Shown here: piece by piece, positions 9,696 through 25,400 of the stretch
How positions within the stretch are numbered: the stretch's first letter is position 1
How the letters are laid out: each line of letters starts with the position of its first letter
From: Temnothorax longispinosus
Taxonomy: Eukaryota; Arthropoda; Insecta; Hymenoptera; Formicidae
NCBI RefSeq assembly: GCF_030848805.1
Contig: NC_092360.1
Coordinates: 11,718,001-11,782,000 of the forward strand
Direction of reading: 5' to 3'
DNA length: 64,000 nucleotides
Notes under the pieces: generated by a model
The model's database searches: none
Told to the model about the DNA's origin: nothing
What the model saw: only the letters and a program-made list of their open reading frames with translations
Position numbers and translations under genes: made by a program

Positions 9696-12600
9696 TGTAT
9701 AATCACAGAAGATTCAGAATAATTCAGATCTTATTCCTTTTTTTAGATAAACTTCTCGAACCTTATTTCTATAAAAATCGAAGATAATAATTATTAACGA
9801 TGTAAAATTAATCAAAAATATCAGTAATAATTCTAGGAAAATATTTAAAATAAAAGTTTTGGAGCAAAGTGCACTCATTCCTATATTATTCGATTAAAAT
9901 AAAATATGAAAAGTTAAAATCGTAATTTGACATAAACAGAGCAATACACATGTATAAGTTTTTGTTTACATCAGTTAAATTAAACCTCCAACTTACTAAT
10001 AATCTTTCGATGCAATTCGTCTAGATTTAGTTGTAAAAAAATAATTCTTTCTGTAAAGTTTTGATTGTTAAAAGCGACGTGTGTTTTGAGGTTAAAATAT
10101 CTGTTTTATCTATCAGCTGTTTCAACACGTGAGAGAACCTCGCACATGCGCTGTAACGCGAGTTTTGGCCGCCAGAATTTAAAGATGGCAGATCATTATT
10201 TGAATGCGACACATTATGCAGCAATTGTTAAATTGTAGTGTTGTTGGAGAATTCACATATAGTCATGATAGTTTATTATTATTTTATATATAGCACTTTA
10301 CAGATATTTTATGTATAATACTTTTAGGATGTCTCAGGTAGTGTATCTTAAAAGTAAGTATTTTATTTAAGAACTGTAAATATTACATAAAAAAAAAATA
10401 TAAAAAGTTAGGAAAAAGAATATATATATATAAGATATCAAATTAATATCATCTGTTATTAATTTAGAAAAATTAGTTATTGTACTAAACATTATTAGTT
10501 TATTTAATAAATAGTATTGGAATTTATTCCAAAGTGCTGTGTTAATTTTCTTTTATAGCCAGAATTAAGCAATTTTCCGATCTTTATTATATGTACGTGT
10601 ATATGTATAGTAAAACTTCATCGAGATATAGCTAGGATAGAAATACATATATCTAGTGCAATTTTCTTGTAAAAAAACGGTTGATAAAAAAAATGGAAAA
10701 TAAAAATCGACAAAAATTTATTCTGCAGACTTCCTGAAATTCAAAATTAGGCATCGATTTGAAAATAATCTAATTCTTTTCTGTTCTTTTTTCGATTGTT
10801 CCACGAACAAATTTGTAAATAACTTTTTAATAAAAACTAAAATGTTATAGTAAATTTAGTTACTATATGTTTCATTATACAGCAGAGAAGGAACTAAAGA
10901 TTATTCCGAATTAATTGTTCATGAAGAATGCGAAATGATAGGTACTATAGTAAAGAGTAATAATAGGAAGAAACGAGTAGCAGAAAATCCAAATAATTTT
11001 ACAAATTGTTAATTTCTGAAGATCAAAAATTCGAATTTGCAGCATAAATTTGCGTCAAATTTTTTAAATTTGTTTACTTTTTCGTAGGAATAATAATAAA
11101 TGCAGTTTTAACAGAAGCTTTTCGATTCTCGATCACATCGTGATGCTTCTTCTTTTCCTGATAATTAAACGTAAAACCGTTGCATACAAAGCTTTATTTA
11201 TGTATGCAAATTACATCTTTCAGAAATATGTTATATTAGATTAAATAATTAATTAAATAGTAACTTAATTCGAGGGATTAAACGAATTAATTACAACAAT
11301 AAATTACTAAACAATAATAATAAATAACGGAAATAAATTATGCTTTAAAGCTATTATAATAACAGTTTTTAATTGTGTAACAGACAATCAAAGGAGAATT
11401 TAAGAATTTGTTTTGAGGCGATAGTCACAGGGAATTATATAAACCTTAAGTAAATCATTTATCATTGCTATTTGCGAATATTAACAAATAGTAAGAAATA
11501 CATGGAATATTGTATCAATTATAAAAATTAAAATTTGAGTAAAAATTGAAAAAATAATTCTTACGTTTTAATTTTAAGGGTGCGTTATCTTTATGAAATA
11601 GAAATATAATAAAAATAACGCAAGTTGAAAAAATATTAAAAATTTTGCTATAAGTATCTGATCACATATAAATTTACTATCTTGTGACAGAGAGAGAAAC
11701 AAGTCAATCATTTTATAGTTTGATGTTAGATAAAGTTTATTCAGTTCGACTATGTTATTTGAAAAATTGGATGATAAGAAATATTTATCATCCCCGATCA
11801 TTTCTCGTAAATCAATAAAAGCGGAATTCTAAAATTACGGTGAATGATATTTGTATAAAAAGCATATTACTTCTCTTTTTTCTTTATAGGACCAAGAAAG
11901 TTTATATACACGTTTTGCGGGAATGCTTCCCTTCCAAGTTATTCTATGCTGACAATTATTAATTATTAATAACATTATATACAAGCTGTTCCAAATTCAC
12001 TGCGCATCTCTTTTTCTCTCTTTTTTTTTATAAAAAGCACGTAAATATAAGTATGTATAAAATCAGTTCTTTTTAAACTGATTTCCTTTGTTACTATGTG
12101 ACACTATTTGAAAAATTCAATCTTTTCTCCTTGATCAGTAAAGATGTCACAAGGCATAAGATTGAAGATGAAAAGATTGAGAAGGTAGAATGGCGTTTTT
12201 ATTAAATTTTCATTTGAAAAAAAATTAAACCAAAATTTTTCAAGAGATTATATTACTTGTTGAATGTCGTTAAAGGAAAAAACAGTGAACTTGGGACTGT
12301 CTGTACAACATATATTTGTAAACAATATATAAATCAATTCGGGTACATCTCACAAATAATTTGTTTATGGAAGGGACTAAGATACTTTTCCGATCTGATC
12401 GGAAGATCGATCGCGTTTTAATTGACGCCCTTTACCATTCACGTCTTCAATTACATATTCGTATCTACTTCAATTTCTTATATATTGCTTAATGTTGATC
12501 AGTTCTCCCTCCCTTATGTTGACTAAAATATGCGAAATTATTCTCGACAGAAAACTGACTTAACTCTTTACACTCGAATGATAAATACAAGATAAATACA

Positions 12601-15600
12601 AATTGACGAAACATACCACGAGATTGGATAAAATTTATACATATACAATAAAATTATATATAATTATCATACGAATTCTTTTCGCGAAACATTCAATTAG
12701 TTACAGAAGAGAAGAAAGTAACTTATTTTTTATTAACTTAATTTTATTTTTCTCTCAAATTTCTTTTTACAAGATCTTCCTTCAATTGGGAAGGACAATG
12801 ATGTGTAAAACAGGATTGCCGTGTGCAAAGAGTTAAACCTACAATATTAACAGTATCTTCCAACCTGCGATTGTTTTTTTTTTCTCTCGGAATCGTTCGC
12901 TGTATTATTCAATCGATGTTTAACGGTAAAGAGTGTCCGTACGATTGTTATCACACAAGAAAAACGTTCTAGTTGTTGCGCTCGAGACTATAAGCCGTGT
13001 CATTCTTGCGTATTTTTTTCTTCATCTCTTTACGACTACGGCCCTCCCTGGGGGTATTCTTAATTACGTGTGTAGAAAATGCGAGAGGTGTTCGAGAAAT
13101 AATACGACGCTTCTCGCGGGTTTCAAAAAACGATCGCGCTTGTGGGAGTGTCGGAAGAAAAGTAACAGGACAGAAGAGATCACTATGGAGATCACTTCGC
13201 AGCGCTCTCCAGGAACAATCGCACTCCACTCTCGCGAGCAGCATATGACCTGCAGCCGACAATTTAACATTTCTCGGCTTCTTCGAGTTATATAATATAT
13301 ATAATATACTGAACCCAAGGCACGTTAATCTCTTCGCATATCAAAAGAGAATAAAAACATCGTCCCGATCTGCCGATCACAGTATACGCGGAATGTCGCA
13401 GCATCAGTCGACAGAATTGACCAGTCGCGCAATATTTCTCTTAATTCAAAATCTTTTTATCTAAATCGCAACCGCGACGACTCTGATATCTTTCTCGTCT
13501 CGTTTCCCACCTCACCTCTTTCAGGAAGCATTTTTCCTCGATTTCCCGGGAATTATAATATTAACACAAATATTAAATGTCGAGATTCCACAACGTTGCG
13601 TCGTGCTAAAAATTCGAAAATTCGCCTAAAATTTCTTGACCGAAAGGTTTAAGTAATCGGTACATTTGCGGTAATTATATATCCGCGATGAAAGCTACTT
13701 CTCGAACACTCCTCGTAATTCGATGCATCCAGCCCAATAGGACTCACGTCGGCGCAGCTTCGATATAGCTCGGCTCAAAAAGTAGGCAATTTGAAAAATC
13801 CCATATATTATGCCAAATCTTTTCTCTTGCACCTCGAAAAATGTGTCTATTTGTAACTTTATCTTAAAAAGTACTTATGATAATACTGTCTGCGCTCCTT
13901 TATAGTAGTTGAATACAGAAAGTCGAGAAGCAATCGTTATATTTAGTTCGTAAAATCAAGCTTTTTTTAAATCAGGGACTCATCAAGAAAATGGATTAAA
14001 TTTTGATTAGTTCTTATTATCTTTATTCTCAAAATCAGTATCTTATTATACTGTGTTTCTTGCAAGTAATAGAAAAATAATCCTTTTTTTTTCTTTTTCT
14101 GAAATAAATTGTTGCTATAGAATCTAGTATTATATACAAATATTTATTAAAAATTTATTTTAATGCTTGATAGAAATGTATTGACCGTGTACGCCTTAAT
14201 TCTTATTAAAATATTAAATTATTTAATTCCATTAGAAGAAATATAAAGAAATAAAAAAAAAATACTAAGAAATCGCTGAATTTTAATATACCTCAAGAGT
14301 TTTTAAATTTTCATTAAACTTTCTTTGAATTACCTATTTTCTGCAGTCAACAATCGCGCAAGGTTGCAGGTAAAAAAAAATAATACTACAATAGGTAAAG
14401 AAATACAATAAAACAGTCGATTAAAGCCTTAATTAGAACAATAAAATAAGATTTATAGTGCGATTTGCTGGCATGTAATAATGTGACTAGCCGAGGACTG
14501 AAATCTCGCAAGTTGTCATCTTCTCGAGCCGGTCTATCGATTTGCAGTTACCGCGAACGAGCCGTCCTGCCCCGAAAACAACGGGACGTGCGCTCCAATT
14601 CCAGTGCAATATCGGTACGAGATCTATCGGTAAGTTTTCAATTACGAAGTAAACTATCAGTACGTAATCTCGACTCTACGCCACCGAGGACGTTCATTCC
14701 TCGCGCATCGCTGCGCTCACACCCGACATTCACCCTCGGACGTCAATCTCCGGACAGTGAAGGATCCACCTCTCGGACGCGACGTTACGGGATGAAACGA
14801 TGCCGATGAGAGAGATAGAGACGTCGGATAAAAACTTCGTGGGAAATATCGAGCGTAGAGCTCAGCTTTGGGAACAACGATACTCCACCGTTAAGAGGAA
14901 GCTCGTGCTCAAATCGCGACTATATCTCCGTAATACGTTTCCCTCGCGATACTATTTATAGAATAAATACACAAAACTTTATAGAGAGAGTCTTTCTTTC
15001 CCGAAGGACGATTGCGCTCACTAGCACGAGTAACACCACCGTCAACGTCTCTCTCTCGTTCACCCTGTCACCTTGACGTTCTCCTAAAGGAAAGACACTA
15101 TTATTAGATTCCTATTTGTTCCTAACTGTTTCACAATTCTATTGATCGTCATTCCTTCGGTAATCCGAAGGCGATCTGTCGCTTCAACATCTTCTTCAAG
15201 CACCATCTGAAGAATTAACTTCACGTTCCATCGTCCTCCAGTCATTTCCTCGACCTAAACTGATTTATCCCGATGCTCCTTAGCATTCCATGTTGGAACT
15301 AATGGATTATTTTTCCATCGCTTCTCGATCGCTAATTTTGCAGCAACGAGATGATTTTTACCAGCTTAATAGCGAATGTGAAATTCTCTATCTTTTTTCT
15401 TTAATCTCGAAATTAAAGAATTTTAGTGTTTCTTTGAAGTTTCATCTTACTATTCCGTTTCTTCTTTGGTAAAGCTGCAAGACAATTTAGGACTTAATGC
15501 TCCTTCGAAATTGCAGGCTAGGACTAGTGACTAACTTTTGTGTGTTGTGGTTCCCTCATAGTTCCCTCGTCCCTTCATCATCCCGTCAGTTTGGAGCTAC

Positions 15601-16431
15601 AAAGCGACTAGTTACTTTAACACTCCCTCAAAGCCCTCTAGGCTTTGATAGCTATTTATCTGCTCGCCATTTTGTCATCTCTAGTTTTCTATCATCTTAA
15701 TACTGCTGTCGAACGTACAACGGTGAGACGATTGGTTGGCTATCCCTCCATCGCTTTACGTTTTCTTCATTCTTGCTTTATAACAGTCTAGAATTTAACT
15801 TAGTCTTTTTTTTAACACAACACAACTGTTTCTTCATTGTTCTATAATTTCCTAATTGCTTTCTCAATACTTTGGAACAATTAAATGATTCTTCGTCTCG
15901 CCATCTTAAATGCTACGATTCTTCGATAATTGTTCCTTGTTGTTCATATTCCTTCTCGATTAATCATTTCTTCATCAAGCTCAACGAACGGCTTGTCACC
16001 TTGATGCAACACGTCAACTAAAGCTAACAAGATTATCCACTCAACTCCTCTTTTCCCATTATTCTACCTGATCGTTTCTTCATTGTCCCTCCAAGGATTT
16101 GAAGGCACAAGATGATGTGTCTCTTTGCTATTCCTTTGTAATACAACACTAGAATCGTTAGATATAACTCTTATATTCACTGTTCCGTTATCTGCGACGT
16201 CTTGTAACAAGATGATACGTTTCATTACATTGTCATTGGCGCAATCACCTAATTTGTTAGCGAAAACAATGGAAATTGCTTCACAAATTCCGGAAACCAA
16301 GCAATTAAAAACATCTGTTATATTTTGAGTACATTTTTTCCGCAGATTAACAGTTCTTCCGCGCACACTGATCGCGAGTCTATCACCGATTATCACGTAA
16401 CGACGGTACAACGTCATTCCAGGGAAATGCT
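9696..16431. other. Long intergenic region between MOCS3 and the ABCA 3' end
   Basis: No recognisable gene. Most of 9.9-12.9 kb is AT-rich. Between 12.9 and 15.1 kb the base composition is more mixed and contains overlapping open frames on both strands (for example 12933-13295 plus and 14465-14809 plus). These have no recognisable domain and run against each other, as expected for non-coding sequence. The segment next to 16431 should be the 3' UTR of the ABCA gene and holds a 117-codon open frame (separate entry). Confidence 0.5.
16064..16417 (-). other. 117-codon open frame just downstream of the ABCA stop
   Basis: An ATG at 16417 lies 14 bases after the ABCA stop codon and opens a frame of 117 codons ending near 16064. 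It is not in the ABCA frame, so it is not simple readthrough. The protein is Asn/Ile/Val-rich with no motif I recognise. It most likely lies in the ABCA 3' UTR by chance, but a second small cistron cannot be excluded from sequence alone. Confidence 0.2.
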
Positions 16432-19400
16432 CTAATGCGAGAATTTGAGGAACACCTGTTCCAGGGTAGTTTGACTAAAGCTGTACTCTTCTATATCCAG
16501 TTCGAGCTTGGCTGCAAACAGAAATTTTCGAAAAGTTACGAAAACTTTCTTTTACAAAGTTAAAGTTTTAAATTCCTAAGTCGGAGACTTTGAAATTCTA
16601 ATTTTGAGTCTGATTAAATATCTCTCAGTCAAAGAGCTCTATATAAACTCTAGTTTTATTTTTCTCTTATTTATTTTATCGCTAATCTGATGGTTTTCAA
16701 GTTAAAAATCTTGGAAATTAAAAATTGTCCATTTACTACTAAAAATTAAGACGCGACATTTGAAATTGTTGCAACTGAAAAATTTCATATTAAAGATATC
16801 CAAATTGAAACGTCCTAGACATAGAAACCAACAAAAATAATAAAACTACTTTTTTTACATTTCTTATCTTTTAGTTCTAATATTATCTAATGTTTCTCGT
16901 TTTTGTTAGATAAATATCTTTAGATTTTTGTGTATTTTAGAACCATGACAGATCGATTATTGAATACTCTGAAGAAATTCTTCAATCCCTTTAAGCCATC
17001 TTCTCACCTTTCTCCAATTGTGTGAAGCAATCAGCTAGCGAGGTCACCGCGTGTTGGGGCACGGCAAAAACTAACCGGTCAGCGAAGCTCTCTTCCAGAG
17101 TGGCGTCGGAGAAGAGGCCGGCAACGAATTCCTTTAAACCGGCGATCCTGTCGCCGGAGGGTGTCGTCGGTGTGCAGTCGCCGCCCTGCAGCTTCATTTC
17201 TAGGGTGTAGCCAGCACCGTAGAGATTCTTTAAGTGCTGAGTCGAACCGATGCATCTCAGTTCACCCTTCACCATTATGCCGACTCTTGAACACAGCGCG
17301 TCGGCTTCCTCCATGGAGTGGGTAGTTAATATAACTCCCCTGCCGCCCTATTAATTAAAGTATTAAAGAGATCTTTAGAAGAAAAGTTTAATATGTATTT
17401 TATACTCGAATGCAAAATCTTTAATCTTTTAATATAAATTACTGATTGTATATTGATCTATTTTGATAATTATCTTGTTATCATTTTATTATCCATCCTT
17501 CTCTCTATTTACTGTTTATTTGCGCTGGTATTATATTATATATTTTCATCTTGTTTATAAGAATCTTGTAAAAAATATATAATCGTTTAAAAAATGTATT
17601 GGATAAGACTAATTGTAAGGAGAATAGCTTTTTAACATATAGCGGGTGTGGCGCTCTCACCTGAAAACTAGCGAGAATCGTGTCCCATAGGAATCTCTTC
17701 GACCTGGGGTCCATGCCCGTACTCGGTTCGTCCATGAGAATCACCTTGGGTCCTCCGACCATTGCCATCGCGAAACTAAGTTTTCTTCTAGTTCCGCCGG
17801 AACATTCTTGACTCTGCTTGTCAGCGTGTTCATGAATCTGTAGCTCGGACAAATATAGATCCACGATTCTGAAACAATCAATAAAATGAACTAAATAGTT
17901 ATATCTATGAAATACAAAGAAAAACATGTATAGCAATTAAAACCGAATGATATTCTACCAACTATGTTAGCTGATGGTATTTATTGATTTATAAATCGAG
18001 AAACTAATCGCCACATAAAAAAGCAAGTATCTCTTAAGATTAATTAGTAGTGTTACAATAATTTTTGACGTCATAATAGAACTTTGATGCCAAACAGCAT
18101 TTTTTTTAAGTTCATAATAATTCAATTGTTTACAAGTTAATTATTAAATTCCTGAAAAATTAATTACATGTTTTCTTAGATAGATTAGATAAATATTGAA
18201 AAATCGCACCTATCGACATCACTCCATGGAACCCCGCGAATCGCGGCGTAGCATTCCAGATGCTCTCTTACGGTGATGTTTTTCCATTGAGCGTCGTGTT
18301 GGGGACAATAACCCATCTGCCGGAAAGCATCCGACATGTGGGTGTTGATGTTGTGGCCGCTGATCTGCACCTTGCCCTTCGTTGGTACCTCCTCGGCGAT
18401 GATGATCTTCATCGTCGTAGTCTTGCCGGCGCCGTTGTGGCCCAGCAGGCCCAGCACTTCGCCCGGTTCCACCGCCAACGAGAGATTTCGCACGGCGATC
18501 TTCCGCTCCTCCTCGCGCTTCGAGCAGCAGGACGATCCTGACTCCTTTGGTCGATACTCCTTTCGCAGGTTCTATAATCGTGCGTTTCACGACGCGTGAA
18601 ATAGAATAAGATTGCACTGACAAAAATAACATTGCATCGCGGTGAAAAAAAGATCGAATCAATTGCTTGTTAATTAAAACGAACTGTGTGTGACTAATTT
18701 TATTATATGCATTAAGATCTTTGAATACAGGGATATACATCTCTGGCTAATATTTTTGTACATAAATGCAGATTTAATTAGGATCAATATTGACATAATT
18801 TCGATCGAATAAAAGCTTGCAAAGTATCTAGATATTTTAGCAGAATTTCTCATTGACAAACTTACCTATCTGCTTTACTATTCATATTATATGTACCTAT
18901 AATGGATAATAATTTAATTTATACTAACTTACCTGAAGCAATACTAACGGCGGTTCTTGAGCGAGGGCTGGCGAAACGACAAAATTGAAAACCTTTTGCC
19001 GCTCATTTTTCACATCCGTGTCCTCGTGTTCGCCAATATCTGAATTTTCCATAATTTCCTCACGAACAGTATCGCCATCACGCTACAAGGATAAAAAAGA
19101 TGAGATATCTTGTATTACAAACAAAACTTCAGATATTTTTAGTAGGTTTTAATAGATTTAAAATTGACTATTCGCTCATAAAAACGAATGGCTAGAATGT
19201 ATACCTTAAATTATATAAAAAATTTGCAATATTTATTTATTAAATAAGCAATTAAATAAGCAAATAATTATGCAACTTTAATTAAATAACAAAAAATTAT
19301 AAAACAGAAATTATAAAATTATATATTTTGCGCAAGATACTACATATTAAGTTATCTCATAAATCATTTTTAGATTATGATCAAATAAAGAAATCAACGA

Positions 19401-22400
19401 GTAAATTAAAAAAACAAAAAAAATTAAGAAATATACCTTTTTTCTATAAGACATTCGAATAATTTAAATCGCAATGCAAAATATGAGTACGAATACCGTG
19501 CTTAACAATATCCAACTTTATATGTTTTGTACATGAAGTTTTGTACATAAAAAATAGGTCTACGGTTAGCAGTAAAAATTTTAAGTGATAACTTAAATGT
19601 GCTAACCAGGAAACGTTTAAACATATCGCTGACATTGCCGCCACTCTTGTTGATGTCCAGCAAGACTAGCACGAAGAACCAAACCGGGCATTGCACCAGC
19701 GCACCAAAAGCCAACAATATGATTTCCATGGTGAGGTAATCAGACATAACGAGATAGTGGCAGGCGGCGTTGATGGAGCACATCAAATGAACGCGATCCA
19801 CGTAGTACACCGCCGCATATGGCACGTACATGCTGTTCAATAGGGAAAAGGCCACGTGCAACGCGAACGAAGCTGTCCCACCTTGAGCAACAGATTTGTA
19901 ATTTTGGTGTTATCAATCTTGGTAAATGTATCAAGTCTCAAGAAAAACAATTATGAAGCTTGTAATCTCGAAATTTCAAATAAAGATAAAAAGGAAAAAC
20001 ATAAACAGTTCCATGAATCGACAACGTCACAAGTTAGAAATTGTCATTCGAAATCAAAGGCTTTTGAAGCTTCCTAGTAAGCAAACTGCCCGCAATATAA
20101 CAATAGATTGACAGTAGATTTGTTCAGATCCGGCATCATCCGTGTCTGCATTAAACTCATGTGTTGCTAGCAAAGTCTGCCGATATAATCTGGCAGCAAA
20201 TTGTTGGCAGAAACCGAACAGAATCTGTCATTTCGTTAACATTTCAATGGAATATATCATTTAAATGGTTACGAAACAGCAGATTCTGCTTAATTTTTGC
20301 AGTTAATTTGCAATTTATATTCTGTTACCAAATTCTGTTATATTTTTACTGATTTTATCAGTAAAATTTGTAGCAAACGCTTCCAAAATCAAATTTGGCT
20401 ATTCAAAAAAGAAAAGATATGAATGGTCTCAATCGATGATTAACATCGCGAATTAGACGTTGAAATCAAAAGCTTGCGAGAAAGGTGTCTTTTAATCGCA
20501 ATTCCACTGAAAGAAAATAAGATAATCTCAGTACACTGATTACTATTTACCGAGTCCTTGCATATCGAGGATCATAACGAGTATGAACGGTAGCATCCCG
20601 AAGAAGGTCGCGATGTTCGGCAACATGCTTTGCGCAGAGTCCAACTTGTCGAAGATGTAACTGAGACATGTACAGAAGACGATGGACGATGGACAGTAGA
20701 GCATGATGAGAATGCCGAGGGTGATGACGGCCGGTATTTCCCGTAGCGAAGGCACGTCGAAAAGGAATATGATGCCGAGGATGCACAGGCAGATGAAAAT
20801 CATCAGGCCGGCTAGTACAATGAAGTAGCTAAGAAAGTACATGGAGAACGACAGGCCATTCACGCGAAGTTGATTCTTCGCTTTAATCTGAAAAAATATT
20901 TATATGTAAATTTGTATGTTAGAATCTCCCTGAAAAAAAGTTTCTCCATACATTACATTTTAACTATATGTTTGCTAACTGTAAGTTTTACAATCGATTT
21001 TAGATCAGAAAAGTTTATTTAAACAAATATAAAATATCAAGAATTAGCTTAAAACCGACAAAAAAACTCAATTTCTGTTTCAAATAAAAATCACATTATT
21101 TTGTTTAACTTTTAATATTGTTAGTATTGTTAAGATGCTTAATGCTAAATATTACAGTATAAAAATTCTAATTAAACAAAAAATTTTTGCGAGAAAATAG
21201 AAGCTGAAACATGACCTGTGTAATTTATAATTAGGATTTGAAAGCTTTTAATTCTTACCTCGCGATCATAAACCATGTCCACCGCTAAAGTAATCGGCAA
21301 TAATATGAAAACCATGCCGAGAAGTATGGCACAGCTGGCCGCGCCGACATTAAACTGTTGGGGTTGCGACGTTTGTTGGAAGGGGTGTGTTTTGACTTCG
21401 ATTGGCGTAGCTTCGTTCTTTCCCGAAATCAATCTAAATAAAAATTTAAAATCATAATAATGTTACTCAATTTGAGGCAGATTTATATCCAATTAAATTG
21501 CAATCTATTTTGTTTCATACAAATTAAAAATGTTTAAAGAAATAAATTTGTGTGGTTCTTAATATCAAGTATGTTAATATTTACAATATTAATATTTTTG
21601 TAATTTTATATTTTTCAAAATGTTTTACAACAAAATGTAACACTTTGAACAACTTGTATCTTTAAAAAACTCTTCTACTTTAAATATTTCAAAACCACTG
21701 AACCTTCTTTATTTTTTCCACAGCCAGAGATAAACTCACCTATAATAAGCGTTCGAAAGAATGTTTATCAATATTGGAAGAGAATGTTGCATCGTATCGT
21801 TGTATGTGACAGTCAGATTGAGTCGCGGCAAATTATAATCGTTAATATTGAAGGCGGCTATATGCGGTGCGATATTCATTAAATTCGCGAAATTGCCATC
21901 GTATTCCTCGATGTGCTTGGCGTCTTGAGCTATGCTGTCTATCAATTTGGTAATGTCGTGATCGGTATTATTTAGATAGACGATCTCTGTTTCGTTGTAT
22001 GTACCTAAGAAAAAAAAGCATTCCATAATTGATTTAATTTTCCAAAAATAGTAACTACATTATCAAACTTAAAAAATATAATTTGTTCTATAAAATAAAG
22101 TTTTACATACTCTTGCCAATAAATTCATGAATCTGATTGATTTGTAGCAACAATCTTTAAATCAGTGATATCAAGCTATATTATATGTTATATTACATAT
22201 GTTAACTAAATAATTAAAAAAAATCAAATTTAGATAAATAATTTTAGTCGTCCATATTCGTAAATTTATAAACACGTACTTAAATATGTAATAATCCCAT
22301 CTTTTTACGAAAATATATTTATAAAACAACAATCTTCTAAATTAAGACGATTAATTTGGGAACGTCGCTCTTTAAAGAACTGATGATTTACAATACTTGT

Positions 22401-25400
22401 TGAAAATAAACTGAATGCGAATAAAAAAAAAAAAGAACCGAGCAACTATCTCCTATTTTGTATAAGTTGCAATCACTTACGGCTATCAAGTTTTAGCGAT
22501 TCCATCCTGAAATCGACCGTCCGGATGCTGTTCAGGTAGAGACCGAGCGCTATCAGAGCCAGCGGCATGATGATCGTGAAATACAGCAGTTGGAGGTTTC
22601 TAAAAAGTCTGAGCACTCTTATACGTAGCATGGCGTAGAGAATTTGAAAGAAGTTAGGCCGAATCTTGATGGGATCTAGGCCGAGACCGAGCACAGGTGG
22701 ATTTCGATCATTATGGACACCGTCCGGCAAATCGTTCGCTAAATAATTCCATATAATATTATTACACTAGTAACTAATAGTTAAACAACATATTACGGTA
22801 ATACTGATATTTAATAATATCAATTAATAATTAGATAACTAACAAAATCATACGTTTATTTATTTTAAGAAAAATCGCTTTCTTCGAAATTGCAAAAGCT
22901 TTGGGGACGGAACGTATGAGAAGAGATGATCCACACACCTTTTCCTTGGCTGTCGGCCTGTACAGTTACCCCCTCGTTCTGTAAGCTCTGATACGATGTG
23001 CTCTTGGACTGTAACGAAAGCGATCGGCTAAGCGCGCGATTGCGCACCATCTTCTTCGACAGGTTGTCCATTGTGCACTCGGTCTCCTCGTCTTTTTCCA
23101 GATGCAAGAATACCTCCTCCAGGGTGGTCATCGACACGCCATAGCTGCTAATGCCGAGCCTGGCAGAACGAGTCTTGATCTCGTTCTCGATAGCGGAGAA
23201 AAGGGGTGCGAAGTTTTCTACGGAGTTATGAGGTAGAATGAAGCTCAATTCCCGACCGTGACGTCTCGCCTTCTCCGCTTTGCCCACGTGTGTCATTACT
23301 AATCGGTTGATAGCATGTTCCCTGGCATTACCCTCTAGGACTAATCTATAATTGTAAAATAATATTCATTGAATGTTTGAAATTATTTTATTTTTGACGG
23401 AAAATTATATACGCTTTGTAATTCTTTGTAATAATAAGCTCCAATAAAGTGTGACGTCGAATTTTTTGTACTGTTTCTATACTATAAAGAATTAAATTAT
23501 TTTTACATCAAACTATTTAAAATAAATAAACGCTAAACAAGAAAATATTTCTTTTCCGTAAGTTTTTTTTCAAATCGAGAATTTAAAATATCAAAATTTT
23601 AATTTCATAAACTTAGTTTTCTATCAATGTAATACAAAGATAAATACTAGTAGGATCCTTACGTTAAATGGTATCCAATGCCGAATTTGTTCTTTAAAAA
23701 TAGGGAGCTGCCGCAACACCTGAGCTTTCCCTTGCTGATTACTGCTTTCCTGTCGGCGAGAATATCCGCCTCGTCCATGAAGTGAGTTGTCAACAAAATC
23801 ACTTTTCCGTGCCGCCTCGACTGCAGAAGGGACCACAACTGTCTCCTCGAGTAAGGGTCCACCCCAGCGGTAGGCTCATCGAGGATAATAATTTTGGGAT
23901 CGCCGATGATAGCGATTCCCACAGATAGCTTTCTCTTCTGTCCACCGCTTAGGTATCGCGCGAAGGTGTCCGCTTTCTCAACCAGATCGATGTCTTTCAG
24001 GGTTTTCTTCACCTGGAGATCAAACAAACGTAATCTTTATCGATTTTTATTCTGTCTAACAAATAAAAATGCTGAATTTCATTAATTAATACGCACTATT
24101 ATGCAAAGTAATATGTATAAATCAATATAATAAATATGTTATCTATAGATGTTTTTGTTGACTACATAAGTACATACCTCATGCCGTATCATCGAGCGTG
24201 AAATGCCACGCACTGCGGCAAAGAACTCGAGGTGTTCGCGCGGCGTCAGCAAATCGAAGAGGATGTCGTGTTGCGGACAAACCCCGGTCATGCTGCGTAT
24301 CGCCCGCATGTCATTGGAATCGCGCACATCGTAGCCGAATATGAGGGCGGTGCCGGATGTAGGTGTGGTCAAGCCCGTGAGGATGTTGAAGAGGGTGGTC
24401 TTGCCTGCGCCGTTGTGGCCGAGGATGGCGGTGATCTGTCCCTCGTAGATAGTTAGATTGATGCCGTTTACCGCCTTGATCTCCGGACGCCTGCACTTGT
24501 GGAACGATTTGTAGAGGTCGGCTATCCTGATCGCTTCGCGGCCCTTCATCTCGCGCACCACCGGCTCCACGTCGCGATTTGCCTCCTCGCCCGGAATGAA
24601 CGAGTTCGACTCGCCGTTCGATGACGGTACCTGCAAGTATCACCCAGAACTTATCAACAACTAATGTCTTATTGTTAAAAGGACAAAAGAGTGAGTCGAT
24701 TAATAAGAAAACCTTTTAGATACTTTAGAATATCTCCCACATGTTTTTATAAAGTTTCTTGGACTTTTTTATATTATTTTAAAATATTTCAAATAGTTCG
24801 TACATCAATAAAATGGTATATCTCAGTAAAAAAATTTTATAATTCTATTTAAAAAAAAAAGAATAAAGTTATCCAATGTGTATATGTGTGTAATATATTA
24901 TAATGAGAGATTTATGGTTTTATTTAATATTTTTGTTATATACTCTTAAAAACTCACCCTTTGAACCTTCTTTGAACACCAATATCCACGTAAAAAACAA
25001 AACCAAGGTGGCCTCTTGGTTCCATGTTCACCTAGAAATTGATCTTTACATTAAGTTATATCCACGCAAATAAATTGTTTCCAAGAATTATTTGAATGTG
25101 AGAATATTCTTGTACTTAGCAAAAAATTAGAATATTTTCGTGTGAAACAATATAATAGCATTGCGGTAAATTGCGAACAAAATTAAAACAAACGTACTTG
25201 GTATCACGGAATCGAGATAATAGGCCAGATAGCCATACAGAAAGATATCCAGAGTCATCATGATGAGGCTGCCACCGAAAGGTATCCCTGGGCCGGACCA
25301 GAGATTGTCGAAATTGACTCCCTCACCTTGCAGATCCAGCACTAGAGCCTAGGTAACACAGAGCCAAGCTTTTTAAAATACATGATATACATCAGAAATC

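Noticed and set aside
12933..13318. Overlapping ORFs of 83-120 codons on both strands
   Set aside because: Several frames are open together in a GC-richer patch, none has a recognisable motif, and no splice partners were found.
14465..14809. 114-codon Ser/Arg-rich plus-strand ORF
   Set aside because: Low complexity, no family recognised and no supporting splice context; probably non-coding.
18219..18740. 173-codon minus-strand ORF overlapping the second ABCA nucleotide-binding domain
   Set aside because: It is another frame of the ABCA exon; the true frame holds Walker A and the CPQHD loop.
19882..20550. Possible repeat element in an ABCA intron (CTGGCAGCAAATTGTTGGCA-like motifs)
   Set aside because: Motifs recur loosely but no terminal repeats or target duplication could be defined.
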